From Erythrocercus mccallii (lineage: Eukaryota > Chordata > Aves > Passeriformes > Dicruridae), in the NCBI GenBank assembly GCA_013397435.1, contig VZRG01000205.1, positions 62,001 through 126,000 of the forward strand: a stretch of DNA of 64,000 nucleotides, given 5' to 3'. The notes under the pieces are model-generated. The model was not told where the DNA came from, did not search any database, and saw nothing but the letters and a program-made list of their open reading frames with translations. Shown piece by piece: positions 23,301 to 36,075 of this stretch (positions are counted from its first letter, which is position 1; every line of letters begins with the position of its first letter). The translations under genes and the position numbers were made by a program.

Positions 23301-26300
23301 AAGTAGGGTCAAAATTGTACTTTGTGTAACGCAGTACTGACACATAGGGATATTTAAATTAAAACTATGTAACCCTTTAAAAAATTACCCTGACTGATAT
23401 AAATTATTCATTCAGAATTTATCTGCAAAGAGATTTGAGTGGGTGAATCTAGGCTGATAATGTGAAAGATGATACATCCTGTTAGCAAACCAACAAATCT
23501 CTGAAATCCAGTCCCAGGCAGGCTTTCTGGTCACCACAGTCCTGCTATTTTTCTTTCATCAAATGATGGCTTGTGTATCACAGACACTGCCTCCCTTCCT
23601 AAACAACATTTTTATTCTATCCACGTTGTCAATCACAGGAAGGACAAGAAGAGTAACTAATCCACAGATTCCATTCTCTCTAATAAAGCAAAGGAAGGTA
23701 GAACAGTCGAAAGTAGTTGAAGAAGATGGTCAAAGACTATTTCCTACCACTGTAACTGTATCTGGTGAGGGATAAAGGAAGACATCTGACTTATTGGCAC
23801 GGGCTGACAAATTTCCAAGCCAGTAATGTCTAACAGGGCCATTTTTCTCCATAACTTGATGCCTCGCTTGCAGTTTCTGCTGCTTGCCAAATAAAAGTTT
23901 AACATCCAAGAAGATTTTTTCATACCACTTTAGCAGCTTAGCGAACAAATTGTGGCTATTAAAAAGACCAGTTTTCATCATTGCTCTAGATATTGCACTA
24001 GTCCTAGTGATAATGAGTGGAGTTTACTTAAAGGTCACAGCCTGTTGTTTATATATTTGCAGAGCTGCCAGATCTACTGATCAGACCCAAACCTAAAGTC
24101 TTAGAATAGAAACTGGCTTCACTTTATTTTTAATAAGTGGCAAATTTGATTGGTAAAATGATGCATTTTTATGGTTTATTGTAGTTTTAATAAAGGAGAA
24201 AATTGTAGCAAACATACTGGGACAGCAATGCTAGACAAGCTGTGATTGTCAAGGGTTTAAGAGAGGCAACATAGGAAAAAAAGAGTTTATAAATGTTATA
24301 CACTATCAGATAACTCAAACAGTGGCAAAGGAAGATTTGGAGGAAAAAACAAACTGGGGCAATTTACCCATTGAAGACATCTCAAACATTCTGAGGACTA
24401 ATTCCATTTTCAGTCAAAGATTCCAGAATGTCAAAGCGTACACAAAGATACCAACAAATTTTAGCTCTCTCCATGCTAAACATATTTTCTTTTCTGCAGT
24501 AAAGAGCACATTTTATCTTCTAGGGGAAGACTTTTGTATTTTGCACAGCCAAGGGACCTCAGACATACACAGACTGATGGCATCATCTCCTGTTTAGCCA
24601 GACTGTCCTGTCACAGACTGGCCACAAGCAGTTTGCACTGCATGTAAAAGCAGTCACAGCCCAAACCAGAAACCTGCAAGTACAGAAGAATAGTCTAATA
24701 GACTGCTTGAAGATGCCAGAGGACATTTTGGATGTATGAACTCAGCTCTTGCAGAACACCAGATTGGGTCCCTGAAGAAGAAATTACTTCTCCTGAAGGC
24801 ATTAAGCTTAAAAAGGAAACTCAGTTGATAAATCTGGTCAGTTTTGGGAAAGAAATGGTAGGAATCTGTGAATCTAAGGTTGCACCTTAAGTGCTGATTT
24901 GAGAGACCAACCAGGGGGTTTGTTGAGCACTGCACTACACACAGAAGAATCTGACTTCCAGCACACAAGCTGATATGCTAATAAAGCCATAGAAAAAAAC
25001 CCCATGAAAGCTGACATATAAATAATTCAAACATATTGCCTGTTTTTAAACAAGGCCCCACTATTCCATAAACATGAGAGTTAAACTTTTAAAAGAAAAT
25101 AGTTTTCCTAATCTTTTTCATTAAAACAAAAAAGATGACATTTACTCTATTTAAAAACTATTCTTATTTAAAGCCTTTCAATCAGCTTCATCCAGAGCTT
25201 CTTTGCTAATTGTGACATACTTCAGTGTGGACTTTCACCACTGACTCAGAAGGCAGTGTCTGTTACCTGATACTGTTGGGGTTACTAAACTCAAGAAAAA
25301 ACTACCATCAAAAAAAAATGGGGCTAGGTCCAGCTTGCTTATTTAGTCTTTAATCATCATGTCTTCATATCAATATCATGTTGACTGCTAATCACAGGAC
25401 ACTGATTTCTCAACTCAGTTAGTTGCTATCCTCAACTTCCTTATAAGTTTTAAAGATCATATTTAAAATCCACTTTTATAAAAGCAAACAAAAATCCAAG
25501 AGCTTGAGAATCTTCCGTAAATTCAAACTTGCTTTTTATAAACAGCACACATCTCAGAGGGCTTCTTTTGATTCTCTCCATCATGCATGTGATTAACTCT
25601 GCCATCAGCAAGCTGGTATGTCCAGAGCTAACAATGAAGCCCTGGAAAAACTTTCTGGCTAGTTCCACTACAAGGTGAAACTCACCAAGTGGGGTCAGGA
25701 ATATCTCCTGGCAATGGGGTGTTTTAAGGTTATTGGCAGGAAACGTTTATTCACAACTGCTAGCTAAATTATTTTTTAACTTAATGTGTTGGACAGAGTG
25801 GGTGATTGGTCAAATTCTTCTCTCAGGAGCACAAATATAATTCTGAAGTGACTCCATTGACCTGAGCACTGAAGTAGAAATGTGAATCTATTTCTATCTG
25901 AAATGCATTGCAGCCTGTCGCATTAGTTCTGTGATCCCAGCAGATCCTACAAGTAAACAGGGTCAAGACATGTCAACACACAGATGGGAGATTGTCAAAC
26001 AACCTCTAAACAGTTGAAGGAAGAGGTGTTGGTACCTGCATAGCCCTCACTTTCCCAGGACATCTCCTTGAGGCCTTTCTGTGTGATGTGCACTTGGACC
26101 CAAACCTTCTCCTTACCTTAGCTGCAGTGCAAGGAACCCCAAGAGACGTTTCTAGTCATGGAAGGCTAAAGCACATGAATTCTTCCACTCAGCCCTTTTC
26201 ATGCCCCTTAAGGCTTCCTCAGGTAATACCTCTGACAGCAGCTCTCCTCCTCCCCCATACTCAGCTGGGTAAGCTGCTTCCACAAATAGGCCCTGATACT

Positions 26301-27250
26301 TTTCCATCAGGATGAGGTTTCTCACCAAAGATCTGTTTTCTGAATGACTTAAACCAGCAAACATCCGTCAGAGTGAAATGTAAGAAATTAATTCCCCAGT
26401 CAGTCTGCTGTGTGTAACAACAGGGAGGCAGGAACTGCTGCATCCCAGATGGAATGCCTGTCCTTGCCAGGCACCTGGGTCTTTGTGGCAAGGAAGTGAA
26501 GCAGGTCTTTGCAGCGAGATGACGTAAGACTCATTTTCAGACAGTTTAATCAACTTTAGAGCATGTTCCCTCCTAGAAGAATTGCATCTATCCAGAGGGT
26601 TTGCTTGGTTCTAGCCCTTGGAAAAGCAGCTCTGACCAGTGATCCCCACAAAATGTATTTACATAGTTTGGGTGGACCACCTAAAATATTGGGAAAAATT
26701 CCTGACTGGATCTGTGGTGAAGATGAACTGAATTTCTGCTTTGTGTGATGTTAGGTGGCAGTATGTCGCTATGTTAAAGATCTGATATGCTTTCCAGTGC
26801 TCTGGGAACATTTGGGATATTAACCCTGGAGCTTCAGGCAGATTGCAAATTTCCATTCTACTGACCTACATTATTGCTGCAGTCTTAATGCCTGCAGTAG
26901 TCTTTGTTTCTCGTCCCAAACTTCCATTTTTCTCAACAGACAACCTGAGAGACTTCATTACACAGTAGTGATCTGAAACTACATCATTAAATATATAAAG
27001 CACTTCACAATTATTTTAATTAAATAAAAATATATATGTTCAATGCTATTAGTCAATAAAAACGCTTAGAGGATACAAAAGTAGAAGTCAGAATATTCTC
27101 TTAAATCATTAATATATTTTCTTCAAGTCAACAGCACAATTTGAAAAAAAACCCACACAATTTTAGTCTATTATGTAAACCATTGCAAAACACCAAAACA
27201 CAGTAATAAAGCATGCAATCCATCAATAGTGAGATCTAATCTTTTAGAAA
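20351..27250. other. AT-rich non-coding stretch
   Basis: About 7 kb with no supported gene. Open frames stay below about 105 codons (24654-24968, minus). On the minus strand a GCTAAG|GTAAGG donor-like site near 26115 has no convincing exon. A CRE-like TGACGTAA lies at about 26520-26527. No recognisable transposon. Confidence 0.5.
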
Positions 27251-27251
27251 A

Positions 27252-27494
27252 TTATGAAAGCTTCACTTCTTCACAGAAAGTTAAAAACTCCCACACGAAG
27301 TGACTTATATTTTGCGCACTCTCTGCCTTATAACAATGCATCCATATTTTAATTATCTGTGGCTCTGCATATATGTGACAATAGGATCCAGTCTTATAAG
27401 ACAAGTTCTCCTTTATTTCCACTTCCCAAAAGTCACTAAACTTGCAATGAACTAAGACTGCAGGATCAATTCTGCTGTGTTCTAATTTTAACAT
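27252..27494 (-). CDS. Candidate 3'-terminal coding exon, unknown product
   Basis: On the minus strand a good acceptor (TATTGCTATTTTCAG, ending at 27495) opens 80 codons that close with TAA at 27252. The piece starts MLKLEHSRIDPAV and ends HFVWEFLTFCEEVKLS, and its composition (W, C, E, K, mixed hydrophobics) looks more protein-like than most frames here. It would begin in phase 0, matching the phase-0 end of the candidate exon at 47882-47926, so it could be the last exon of the same gene after a 20-kb intron. I see no domain, and no clear minus-strand AATAAA lies close downstream. It may equally be a chance frame. Confidence 0.22.
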   Translation of the reverse strand: MLKLEHSRIDPAVLVHCKFSDFWEVEIKENLSYKTGSYCHIYAEPQIIKIWMHCYKAESAQNISHFVWEFLTFCEEVKLS

Positions 27495-27499
27495 CTGAA

Positions 27500-30400
27500 A
27501 ATAGCAATAATCAATACAGCTGAACAATCCATGATTTTAAATTAAAAATCAAATAAAATCCACATGAATCTTCTATCATCGAAAAGGCCCTTGGATAAGA
27601 CACACAAATGGATTTTCTAAGCTTGGCAGATTAGAAATAGATGTAGCTACAGATAAAAACTTTTTGATGCTGTCTTCAACACAAACTTTCCAATAACAAA
27701 CTAACTGTGAGCACTATACAGAAACAGTTTTATTTTTATGTCTTCAGTACATCTGATAATCTGGCCCTCAGGTTTCTCTGTTTTATACTTGCATGAATGG
27801 TAATGAACTTCTTACTTATGGTAACAAATAACAAAATTATCAGATTTGAATATTTGTTTTGCTCACAGAATATCTGTAAGCAGCTGCAAGTTCCTTTCAT
27901 TAAAGAGATGTATTAAAAGATATTTAAAGTTTTATGGAATTTAGGTACTCTAGAAAGTTAAATTCACTGGAAAATATAAGTATTTTTTTCCACAGAATAG
28001 TTGCTGACCAAAATTATTATTTTTTTTTAACAACTTGGGTTCTTATGGAGAAAAAACACTACCTCCTATGTTTTTGAGCAACTTTGCAATCGTGTGTAAA
28101 ATAGAGGCAAATTAAAGAAAACAATGTTTCCATTAAAAAGTAACACATATAAAAGCAACTCATTCTTTAATAAATACTAGGTTCCCAAAAAGGATTTCTC
28201 GTTGGAATGTTTCAGAATGGAGAAATGGTTTCTAAAACTATGACTAATCAATAGAAGACAGCAGCCTCTAAGTCTTCTAGCACCATCTAAAAACTGCTAC
28301 AGTCACCTGATACCAAGTGTTGATCTGGTATAACCTCACTCTGCCAGTTCCAATCTGATCCAGATTTTTTGATGGGATAATTTCATACTAGCAAAGCACA
28401 TATTGGATCAGGTATCATCTGTCTGTACCACTCAGAGTTTATGCCAGACAAAGTACAGCGAGCCTTCTACAGTCACTATAAAAGCACAGAGCTGGGACAA
28501 GGCTGTGTCATGAATGCCCCTTGACTAATTCACCAGAAACGTGATCATGCCAAACCCAGAGCAAATTAAACCCTGGGTGATGCAACAGTGCCCAGGTCTG
28601 GTGTTAATGAGTGTGAAAATGGCACAGTCACAAAGCCAGAAAAATTCTCTGCTCTGACTCCCAGAGCGCAGACTTTTTGAAGCAATGTGCACGTATTTGA
28701 AATTATGACTTTGGTCCTTAAAAAACAATTTTGGGTACAATGAGATTATTTTTCTGTAAACAAGTGCATGGCAGAACTTCACTATGAGCATGGTCTGGAT
28801 CAATCAAATGGAAAGAAGGTTTTTAAGCACAAGAAAAAGTGGAAACAATTCAAATCATGCAAACAATTTGTGCAATTCAAATCATGCAAACAAGCCTAGT
28901 TGTTGTTTAGGGGTTTTTTTCATAATAACAATTTTGTAGCAATAAATCAACCAGTAATAGTAACAATTGTCTAATGATCAGCATCTCAGGGCCTTGTTCA
29001 AGGATGCAGCAGGGTGGTCTGTCAGAGTCACCAGGGCTGGGGACTGGGTGTTTGCATCCCCCCACAGCTCGCAGCCTGCAGAGCCACTGCCTCAGTCCAT
29101 CAGCAAACCTCAGACCTGGCTTTGATAAATCGTGTTCTAAGTCATATGGGCAGAAAGCAAACATTTGGATATGTGATAAAAGACATCTTTGGCTCTGAAA
29201 CATTTCTCATGGGTGCTGTGCTCATTTTTAAGCCACCGTTTTTGCAGGCTCTGACAGCCCTCTCCAGCAGCCCTGCACGAGCAGAGCGCAGTGGCTTTAG
29301 CAGTGCATTGCTGTCTGGTGAGAAGGGGCACACTAACCCAGAACTGTGTCATCAGTTCTGTGTCTTTTCCCCACACGGTGCCCGCTCTATGGGAATGCTG
29401 AGGCTGTGGAACTGCAGCAGGCACAAAATTACACGTTAGCTATCTCCATTATAACAGGCTGTCATCGTTCAGCACAGAGCAGCCATTAATCATCCAACAA
29501 TCATTCATCCATCCTCTCAGTGAAGCATTAAACTGTGGCCCTTTCTGTCTGTCTCTGGTGATCATCCAGGTGGAAATTAGAAATCCCAGAGTGCTTTTCA
29601 AAAAGAACAGGGGCTAACCTGGGTGACCCTCAATAATAAAAGGGAAAACCTGTTTCCATTGTCCACAGCTGTGTGTAAGCTATTGCCAAGTACATAATAG
29701 GCGCCACATTTACCTACACAGTCACTGCTTCTCCAGCATTTAACTCATTCATCTGTAGAGTGGTTTGGGACACCTTGAGTATGAAATATGCTCTGTGAAA
29801 TCAAATTCCATTATCCCTTACAGCATGCTGACAAGCATTTTCAACCAAAAATTTCACACTGCCCCTATGATTCAATCTTAAAAGAGTCTCCTCCCGGTGT
29901 AGCAATTTGCAGTAGTGCTTCACCTTCATGCGGGGAACTAAGTGCTCAATACACCATAAAACATATGCTAATAATGGTGGGCGAAATTCACTTAACATGG
30001 ACAAATGTTTGTTGTTGGTTTTTCCTCTCCTTTTTCTTAAATTGGTTTTCTTTGTGCTTAAATTATGATGCTTGTGCTCTCTAGATTGAATAAAATCTTG
30101 TTCTTTTGGAGCTTCTGGACAAAAGATATTCAGGGACTGAGATAATCACCTTCCTAACTAGATTTGATCTGATTTTGAGGTCATTTTCATGCATTAGCTT
30201 AAAAGAATTACAACACAATTTAATAATAAATTCTGTTAATATAACTTAGCCTTGAAAAATTGCATTTATATTGAGCAAGTAATATTTTAATGTTTTATTC
30301 ACTAAAGCCCAATTCTAAAGACATTTTGATCCACAATCACAATGTCCTTAAGCACATCCAATCTTTCAGTGAAATGATGAAATTTAAAACCAGAGAAAAC

Positions 30401-32640
30401 AACAGAAGTATAAGGCTAAGTATAAGTATAATGAGTCTCTCAGTCTCATTAGAAGAGGGTAGAAATTAAGCTTCTGATGCCCTTAATATTTTTAGAGTTT
30501 CTAGCCAAGGGCATATAAAGTAAATGTTAAGTGTTGACTGAGCCCAGAAGAAGGCGCTGTGACCTCCAGAGGTCCAATCCCATCCCATATTCTTTTCCAC
30601 GTGTGCATGCTCTCCTACCTGCTCATTTGAGGGAATTCAAAGTACATTGATTCATTTACGGGAGTACAATGGATTTTGCACTGCGCTTACTGCTGTTATC
30701 CAAGTGACAAATAAGGAAACAGAGAAACAGAACTGCTGGATTTTGACTTAGTCTGCAAAATTAATTTTTAGCAAAGTTACATTATACAGGAAAAAAAAGG
30801 AGGCACAAGCACGGCTACATGGAATAAGAATAAATATTGGCACAGGGGACATACCATTTCCCATGCTTTGTACCATAGCTCTGAAAAATTTCATAACTAC
30901 GCTTATATTAAGGACAGAAAAATGTGTTATTCTCTCACAGCTTTGTTTCAAATGAAGAGATTACGTGGACTGAATTAATTTGTAATTGTTCCCTGACGCA
31001 CACTGGAAGGCAAGATGCTCATAGCAGAAGGTTCCACAGTTGTGTGAATTTGTGTACATGGATGTGTTCAACTTCACAGACCACTGACGTGAGGTTAGAA
31101 ATCAAATATCATTAAGCTCTACCTACACTGTGTGCAAAGTTGGTAAAGCTAAAAACATACACATACTGGGGAAGTAAATGTGGTTAAACAACTGGAGAAT
31201 GAGAGGACTATGAATGTGGAGTACAGATTTAATTCATTTTTTAATACAGCTTCCATGAGCACTAAACTTTCAAGTGTGTTCTGCAATTAGGGATTATTTG
31301 CAACATGTGTTGGGCAAATGCACATTCCTTTTTGTCACACCCTCAGCTAAAAAAACTGGGACAAATGGTCCCCAAATGCAAAACTAGAGAATACAATATT
31401 TAAAATAGCACACTGGAAACAGGAATGAACAACAAAATGCATGAAGCCATATAGAAGGCCTAGGTGAGTTTAGCACACAGGCAGACGTGGCTGTGAAACC
31501 TCACTGAACCAACATCCTCCTGGTGTCTGAACTGCAAGTGTCCTGCCTGCAAGGTGCTAAAGAAAAAGGCCTGCAACTCCCCCATTTGATACACGGCTGG
31601 TTACTTGACCAATGATTTATATCAGGTGCCTAACATATCCAGTCTCAATTTTTCTGCAATTAAGGAGGGCAGGGCAGGCCAGTGACAAACGGTTTTCCTA
31701 CAGCACTTTTGGCTTTAGCTATTATCCCTTAGATATCTTTAAACTAATTCATCCCTCTCTAGAATCCCAGGTTTAGGTTGATAAATCAAGAGAGACCTGT
31801 GTGTGCTGGGAGCTGATTACAGGGTCATTCCTCAGCAGAAATGTTTGACCATAGTTTCCCAACTTCATATTTTATCTAGCAGCTGGTGATGTATCATCAC
31901 TAATCCAAATGCAAAGTATCAGGAAATAAAAGGAGGCGGCACTGTTTATAATAAATCACTGACAGGGAAAGCTTGACCTTTTCATTTCCTACAAGGTATT
32001 TCATTGTTAGACCACAGACAAACAGAATTTTTCATCTGGTGCTTAATATGCATCAGAAGAGAACAAAGGTTTATAAGACAAGAAGAGGAGGGTTCTACCT
32101 CCACTGGATGACACTTATCTTTCCATAGATCAAAAAGGCAATGCTGTTAATAAGACTTTTTTTCTTAAGAATCTTTTGTTCTCCTTATTAGACCATAATT
32201 TAATAATAAAATGCACTCTGTTACCTTTCATCCTGAAGGAACATTCAGGGACTGTTAACTTTACAAAGCCTATTTAAAATGTATTCTTTTAAGAAAAATG
32301 CTTATCTTTAAAAGCAAATATAAACAACTAACACCGTAATGATGTAGAAACACTAAATGATATAATTATTATCAATGCTCAAGCTGGAAAGGTATCCCCC
32401 ATATGTTTTTATTGGTATAGCAATTGTGGCTACAGGTGACATTGCTGTTCAGACTGGACACAGCACAAACAATAAAAGGTTTCCTCTGCAAGGAGGTTCC
32501 ATTTCACATTTCACAAAAAAATAAAAGGATGGGAAACAGAGACACAAAACAGACATGATTAATACAACATCTTCCTTGAAAAAAAAGGAAAATCTGTTAA
32601 ACTGAGGTATCTTGTTGGTCTATCTCCCCTAAACCCCCAC
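27500..32640. other. AT-rich non-coding stretch
   Basis: No supported gene. The largest open frame is 141 codons at 29014-29439 (plus), overlapped by open minus-strand frames in a moderately GC-rich stretch and without domain or splice support. A 27-bp tandem duplication sits at 28846-28893. A MIR-like phrase ('aataaggaaacagagaaacag') near 30708-30732 is too short to call. Confidence 0.5.
28846..28893. repeat. 27-bp tandem duplication with octamer-like sites
   Basis: A 21-bp sequence beginning caattcaaatcatgcaaaca occurs perfectly at 28846-28866 and 28873-28893, a period of 27 bp. Each copy holds ATGCAAA, close to the POU/octamer core ATGCAAAT. Perfect identity suggests a recent local duplication. 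Confidence 0.85.
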
Positions 32641-32648
32641 CAGCTTAC

Positions 32649-32675
32649 ATCATATCCAGCCCCAAGATTCAGATC
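32649..32675 (-). other. Exon-like 27-base signal (weak)
   Basis: On the minus strand the acceptor-like TGCTGTATTTGTCAAG precedes 27 bases open in phase 0 (DLNLGAGYD), followed by donor GAT|GTAAGC. It is phase 0 at both ends, so it could lie between the candidate exons at 47.9 kb and 27.5 kb. It is too short for confidence. Confidence 0.15.
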
Positions 32676-34563
32676 CTTGACAAATACAGCAGCCACAGCA
32701 TTTTGTTAAAAACACAGAGGCTGTTGAGATACACATCCTCTTTCCTCCTTTTGAACAACATGACCCAACACCAGAATGAGACAGCAGGCATGGCTGCTTT
32801 TGCAGCCCAGGAGTATTCAGGCAATGGCTCTGTGTGCCTCAGCACCAAGAGCATTCTAAACACATAAGTTTGACTACAATCACATGGAAGAAACTCAGGA
32901 TCACAGCAGCAGGCCACCTCTACCATCTCTTTTCCTGTAGAAAACCACAAAGTTTTATGTTTGGGCTTCCTTTATGTTGGCTTCCCTTGAAAGCTGGTGA
33001 ATTTCAGAAATCCTTTCTGAAAAAGCTCAGAAAACCTGAAGCCAACTGTATTTCCTGTGTTACCAGGCAGAGCACATGAATGCAGCCTCCTTGGCTATTA
33101 AACATCTACTACCAGAGTACCTTGAGCATGTGCACAGCTTCCATCAGTAGTGCAGGGATTCTTTAGGGTCTTTTTTTCCCATTCTCCCCTCTCCCAAAGA
33201 ATCATAGCAGAAATGTTTCATTTTGTCTAACAGTTTTCCTTCTTGGATTTTTAGTGGGTACCTACGTGTTCACCTGAGTTAGTACAGCAAAAAGCATTAA
33301 GAGATATTTTACTATGGCCCACCTACAGTTTTTACACCAGCCTGCACACTGTTTGCTGACAGCTGGTGTCTTTAGTGGCACCAGTACCCTCAAAAGTGAC
33401 AAGAGGAGAGCAGAGAAGTGGCCTTACTCCTACTAAGAAGTTGGAGGTTATTGTAATCCTGAGGAAACATCAGCTCAGCTTGCTCAACAATAAAAATGAT
33501 ATTACAGCAATCCCTGGGGGTGTTTCTGTTGTATTGGTTGTCTCCAACCTCACCCTTACATGAAGCTGTCATATCACTACTACTAAGCTGCAAGTGGCTT
33601 TTTTAATTTGCCAGCATCTTAATGTATTTTACTATCATTAGCTGCTACTTCTCCTCTCACACAAAACAGGTTTAGAAAATCTATTTTACTAAGAGCTAGT
33701 ATATCTAATTTGTATGAATCTACTAAAGCTTGTCAGTCACACTAAAGCATTTAATCATCTGTGACATTAAAATAAAACACTTTAAAACCTTTGGCACAGA
33801 ATGTTCCTGTTAAGAAAGTACTGTAATAGTATTCACTCTGCTGGCAACACAGAAAAAATGCAGCAGAAATTAACATGAACAAAATACAGTAATTCTCATA
33901 AAACTTCCATGATACTGGGTCAAAGTTGGATATTCTTCGATGCTCCTTCAAAGAACAGCTTATTCCCATTGTAATGATCTGAGATGTTTCATCCTTCTAT
34001 ATACAGCAGCCATGTAGGCAGGGGCAAGCTGTTATGAAGTCAATACTAGCGGGTTTTAGTGTAATTAGAACCCCTCATTGCCCAGAGGGAAGAAAAAAAG
34101 TAGGAAACTTTCTCTCTGTTTTTATATTACTACTGAGAAAAAAATTGGAACACTTAAATTAGAGGTGTTATCTTAAGGGGAATATCTTTTTGCCCTCCTA
34201 TGTTGAGTCTTCACTGTAGTCAGGATAGTTAGAAACTGCCATTAAATTTCACTCCTCTCCTCCTGCCTTTCTTTTAAAAAGAGAAAAATAAATTGCAATT
34301 GTCACAGTCACGTCACTCCAAGATCCAGTCTCAAGGATCATCACCAAAAATAATGAGACTTGGTGTTATTTGGTGCTAGGAGTGCATCTGAAACAGGCAG
34401 CTCTTGGTCCCCAACCTACAGCAGAGGGGAGAGCCCCTGCCTGGCACAGATCCATGGGGGTGAGAAGCTGATGTCAGGGCCCCAGCCTTGGGATCCCTGC
34501 AGGATGAACAGCTCTGTTCAAGGGAGGGCACACTGTGGAGTGCAAGGCTGAGAGTGGTGTGAG

Positions 34564-34606
34564 GAGGCAGGCAGGAAGGCAGGCAGGCAGGCAGGAAGGC
34601 AGGAAT
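34564..34606. repeat. GGCA/GGAA tetranucleotide microsatellite
   Basis: About ten tandem tetranucleotides, mostly ggca with interspersed ggaa, make a purine-rich microsatellite. Length variation between individuals would be expected. Confidence 0.85.
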
Positions 34607-36020
34607 TGCTGTAATTTCATATGTATAAAAAGACCCTACTAAACATATTCTGAGGTTTCAGCAGCTATCTATAGAATACTCTGAATGCTATGAAAATACA
34701 TTGTAAACAGTACTGCCATAGCCCAGTTTACCTCTCTAATTTTATTTCTTTATGCACACACTTTCTATTGCTGTTGATGGTAATTCTGTTCATGTATTAG
34801 CAAGGGAATAAATTCCTTAATTTTAAAATCTCATTCCTATTTTCTGTAAACTAGAATCTCCCCTCTCCCTAATTCAATTTGCCTCTCTGAGACTGTCCCC
34901 AGTAGAAGGTGAATCAATCACTTCATGAAAGGCACCCCTGCTTGACTGCCAGAAGAAAGTCTCCCTACTCTTTTAACATTAAACCTGTGCAAGGTAAAAG
35001 AAAATACATTCTAGAACCATAGTAAGGAAAAAGGAAGCACTTGTAAATTTACCAAATTCAGAGTTACTTTAATTTGCGTGTTATAATCCATAGGCCAATA
35101 TTGTGATATTTCACTGCAAAAAAAGAAAAATTAGAAATTGTTCACGTGTCCACTGAATTCCCGTGTTGTGCAGTGGTATAACAACTACAGCTGCAGAGGG
35201 TACTATGCTGAAATTCACATTCTCTTGAGAAGAACCTACACAGTCCTTTTGAGGGATCTAGATTTTCCCCTCTGATTTCCAAAGGATTTATGACAAATGA
35301 AGAAGAGTCAATCTGAAACAGAAACATCTTTCATGGGGAAAGTCACCCTTTTCTTAGACCTCTACATTTTCTACATTAAAACATTTATTTTCTACCCAGA
35401 AAGGTTTTCATTTTACTTCTGCAACAGGCAACTCTCAGTTTTATTCTGGGGAGTGTGCTTGTCATTGGGAGTAAATGAAGAGGCAGAGGCTCAGCAGGGA
35501 CTGAGCATCTGTGGTTCCTCCCAGCCCACAAGCCAGGGACACACCTCACAGAATTTGCAGGTGTGCAGCCCCTTCCAGGTGAGAGGTGGCAACACCCTTC
35601 ATGCAAAGCCTGGTTAAGTTACACGTGCCTGTGACAGCATGGAGTGGTATGGATGCTGATGGTGCCCACTGCTTCAAATTGTAAAAGTATGAGTGCTTCA
35701 GGAAAAGAAAAAAGTGCATCCAGGACTATTCAAAGAAACTCATGAAACAAACTCATCTATGCCATTAAGCATCCTGAGGAGACACTGCTTGCTGTAGGAT
35801 TGCTCTGTTCTCATGCTGCCCCCCATGGCATTCATGACAGACACTCTCAGAGACAGATACTGGGGAGACAAATCTCCTGTCTGACCAGGTATGGCAATTC
35901 TTACACAGGGCTGCACGACCTGATTGCTTTGCTTGGACGTTAGACACACGAGGGGCTGACACCAGCTTCATCTATTTCCCCCATTCTCATTTTCAGCCTG
36001 GTGGAGATGAAAATCTGCTC

Positions 36021-36075
36021 TCCATTTTTCAGGTGTAAAACTGAGAGAGGCTGAACAGCTCTGCAGAGGAACCAG
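36021..36075. repeat. Possible MIR-like relic
   Basis: 'ccatttttcaggtgtaaaactgag' followed by 'gaggctgaacagctctgcagagg' resembles the 'ccattttacagatgaggaaactgag ... agaggttaagtaact' part of MIR-type SINEs. Short and diverged. Confidence 0.3.

Noticed and set aside
29014..29439. 141-codon plus-strand frame
   Set aside because: Overlaps open frames on the minus strand in a GC-richer patch; no domain, splice context or promoter sign.
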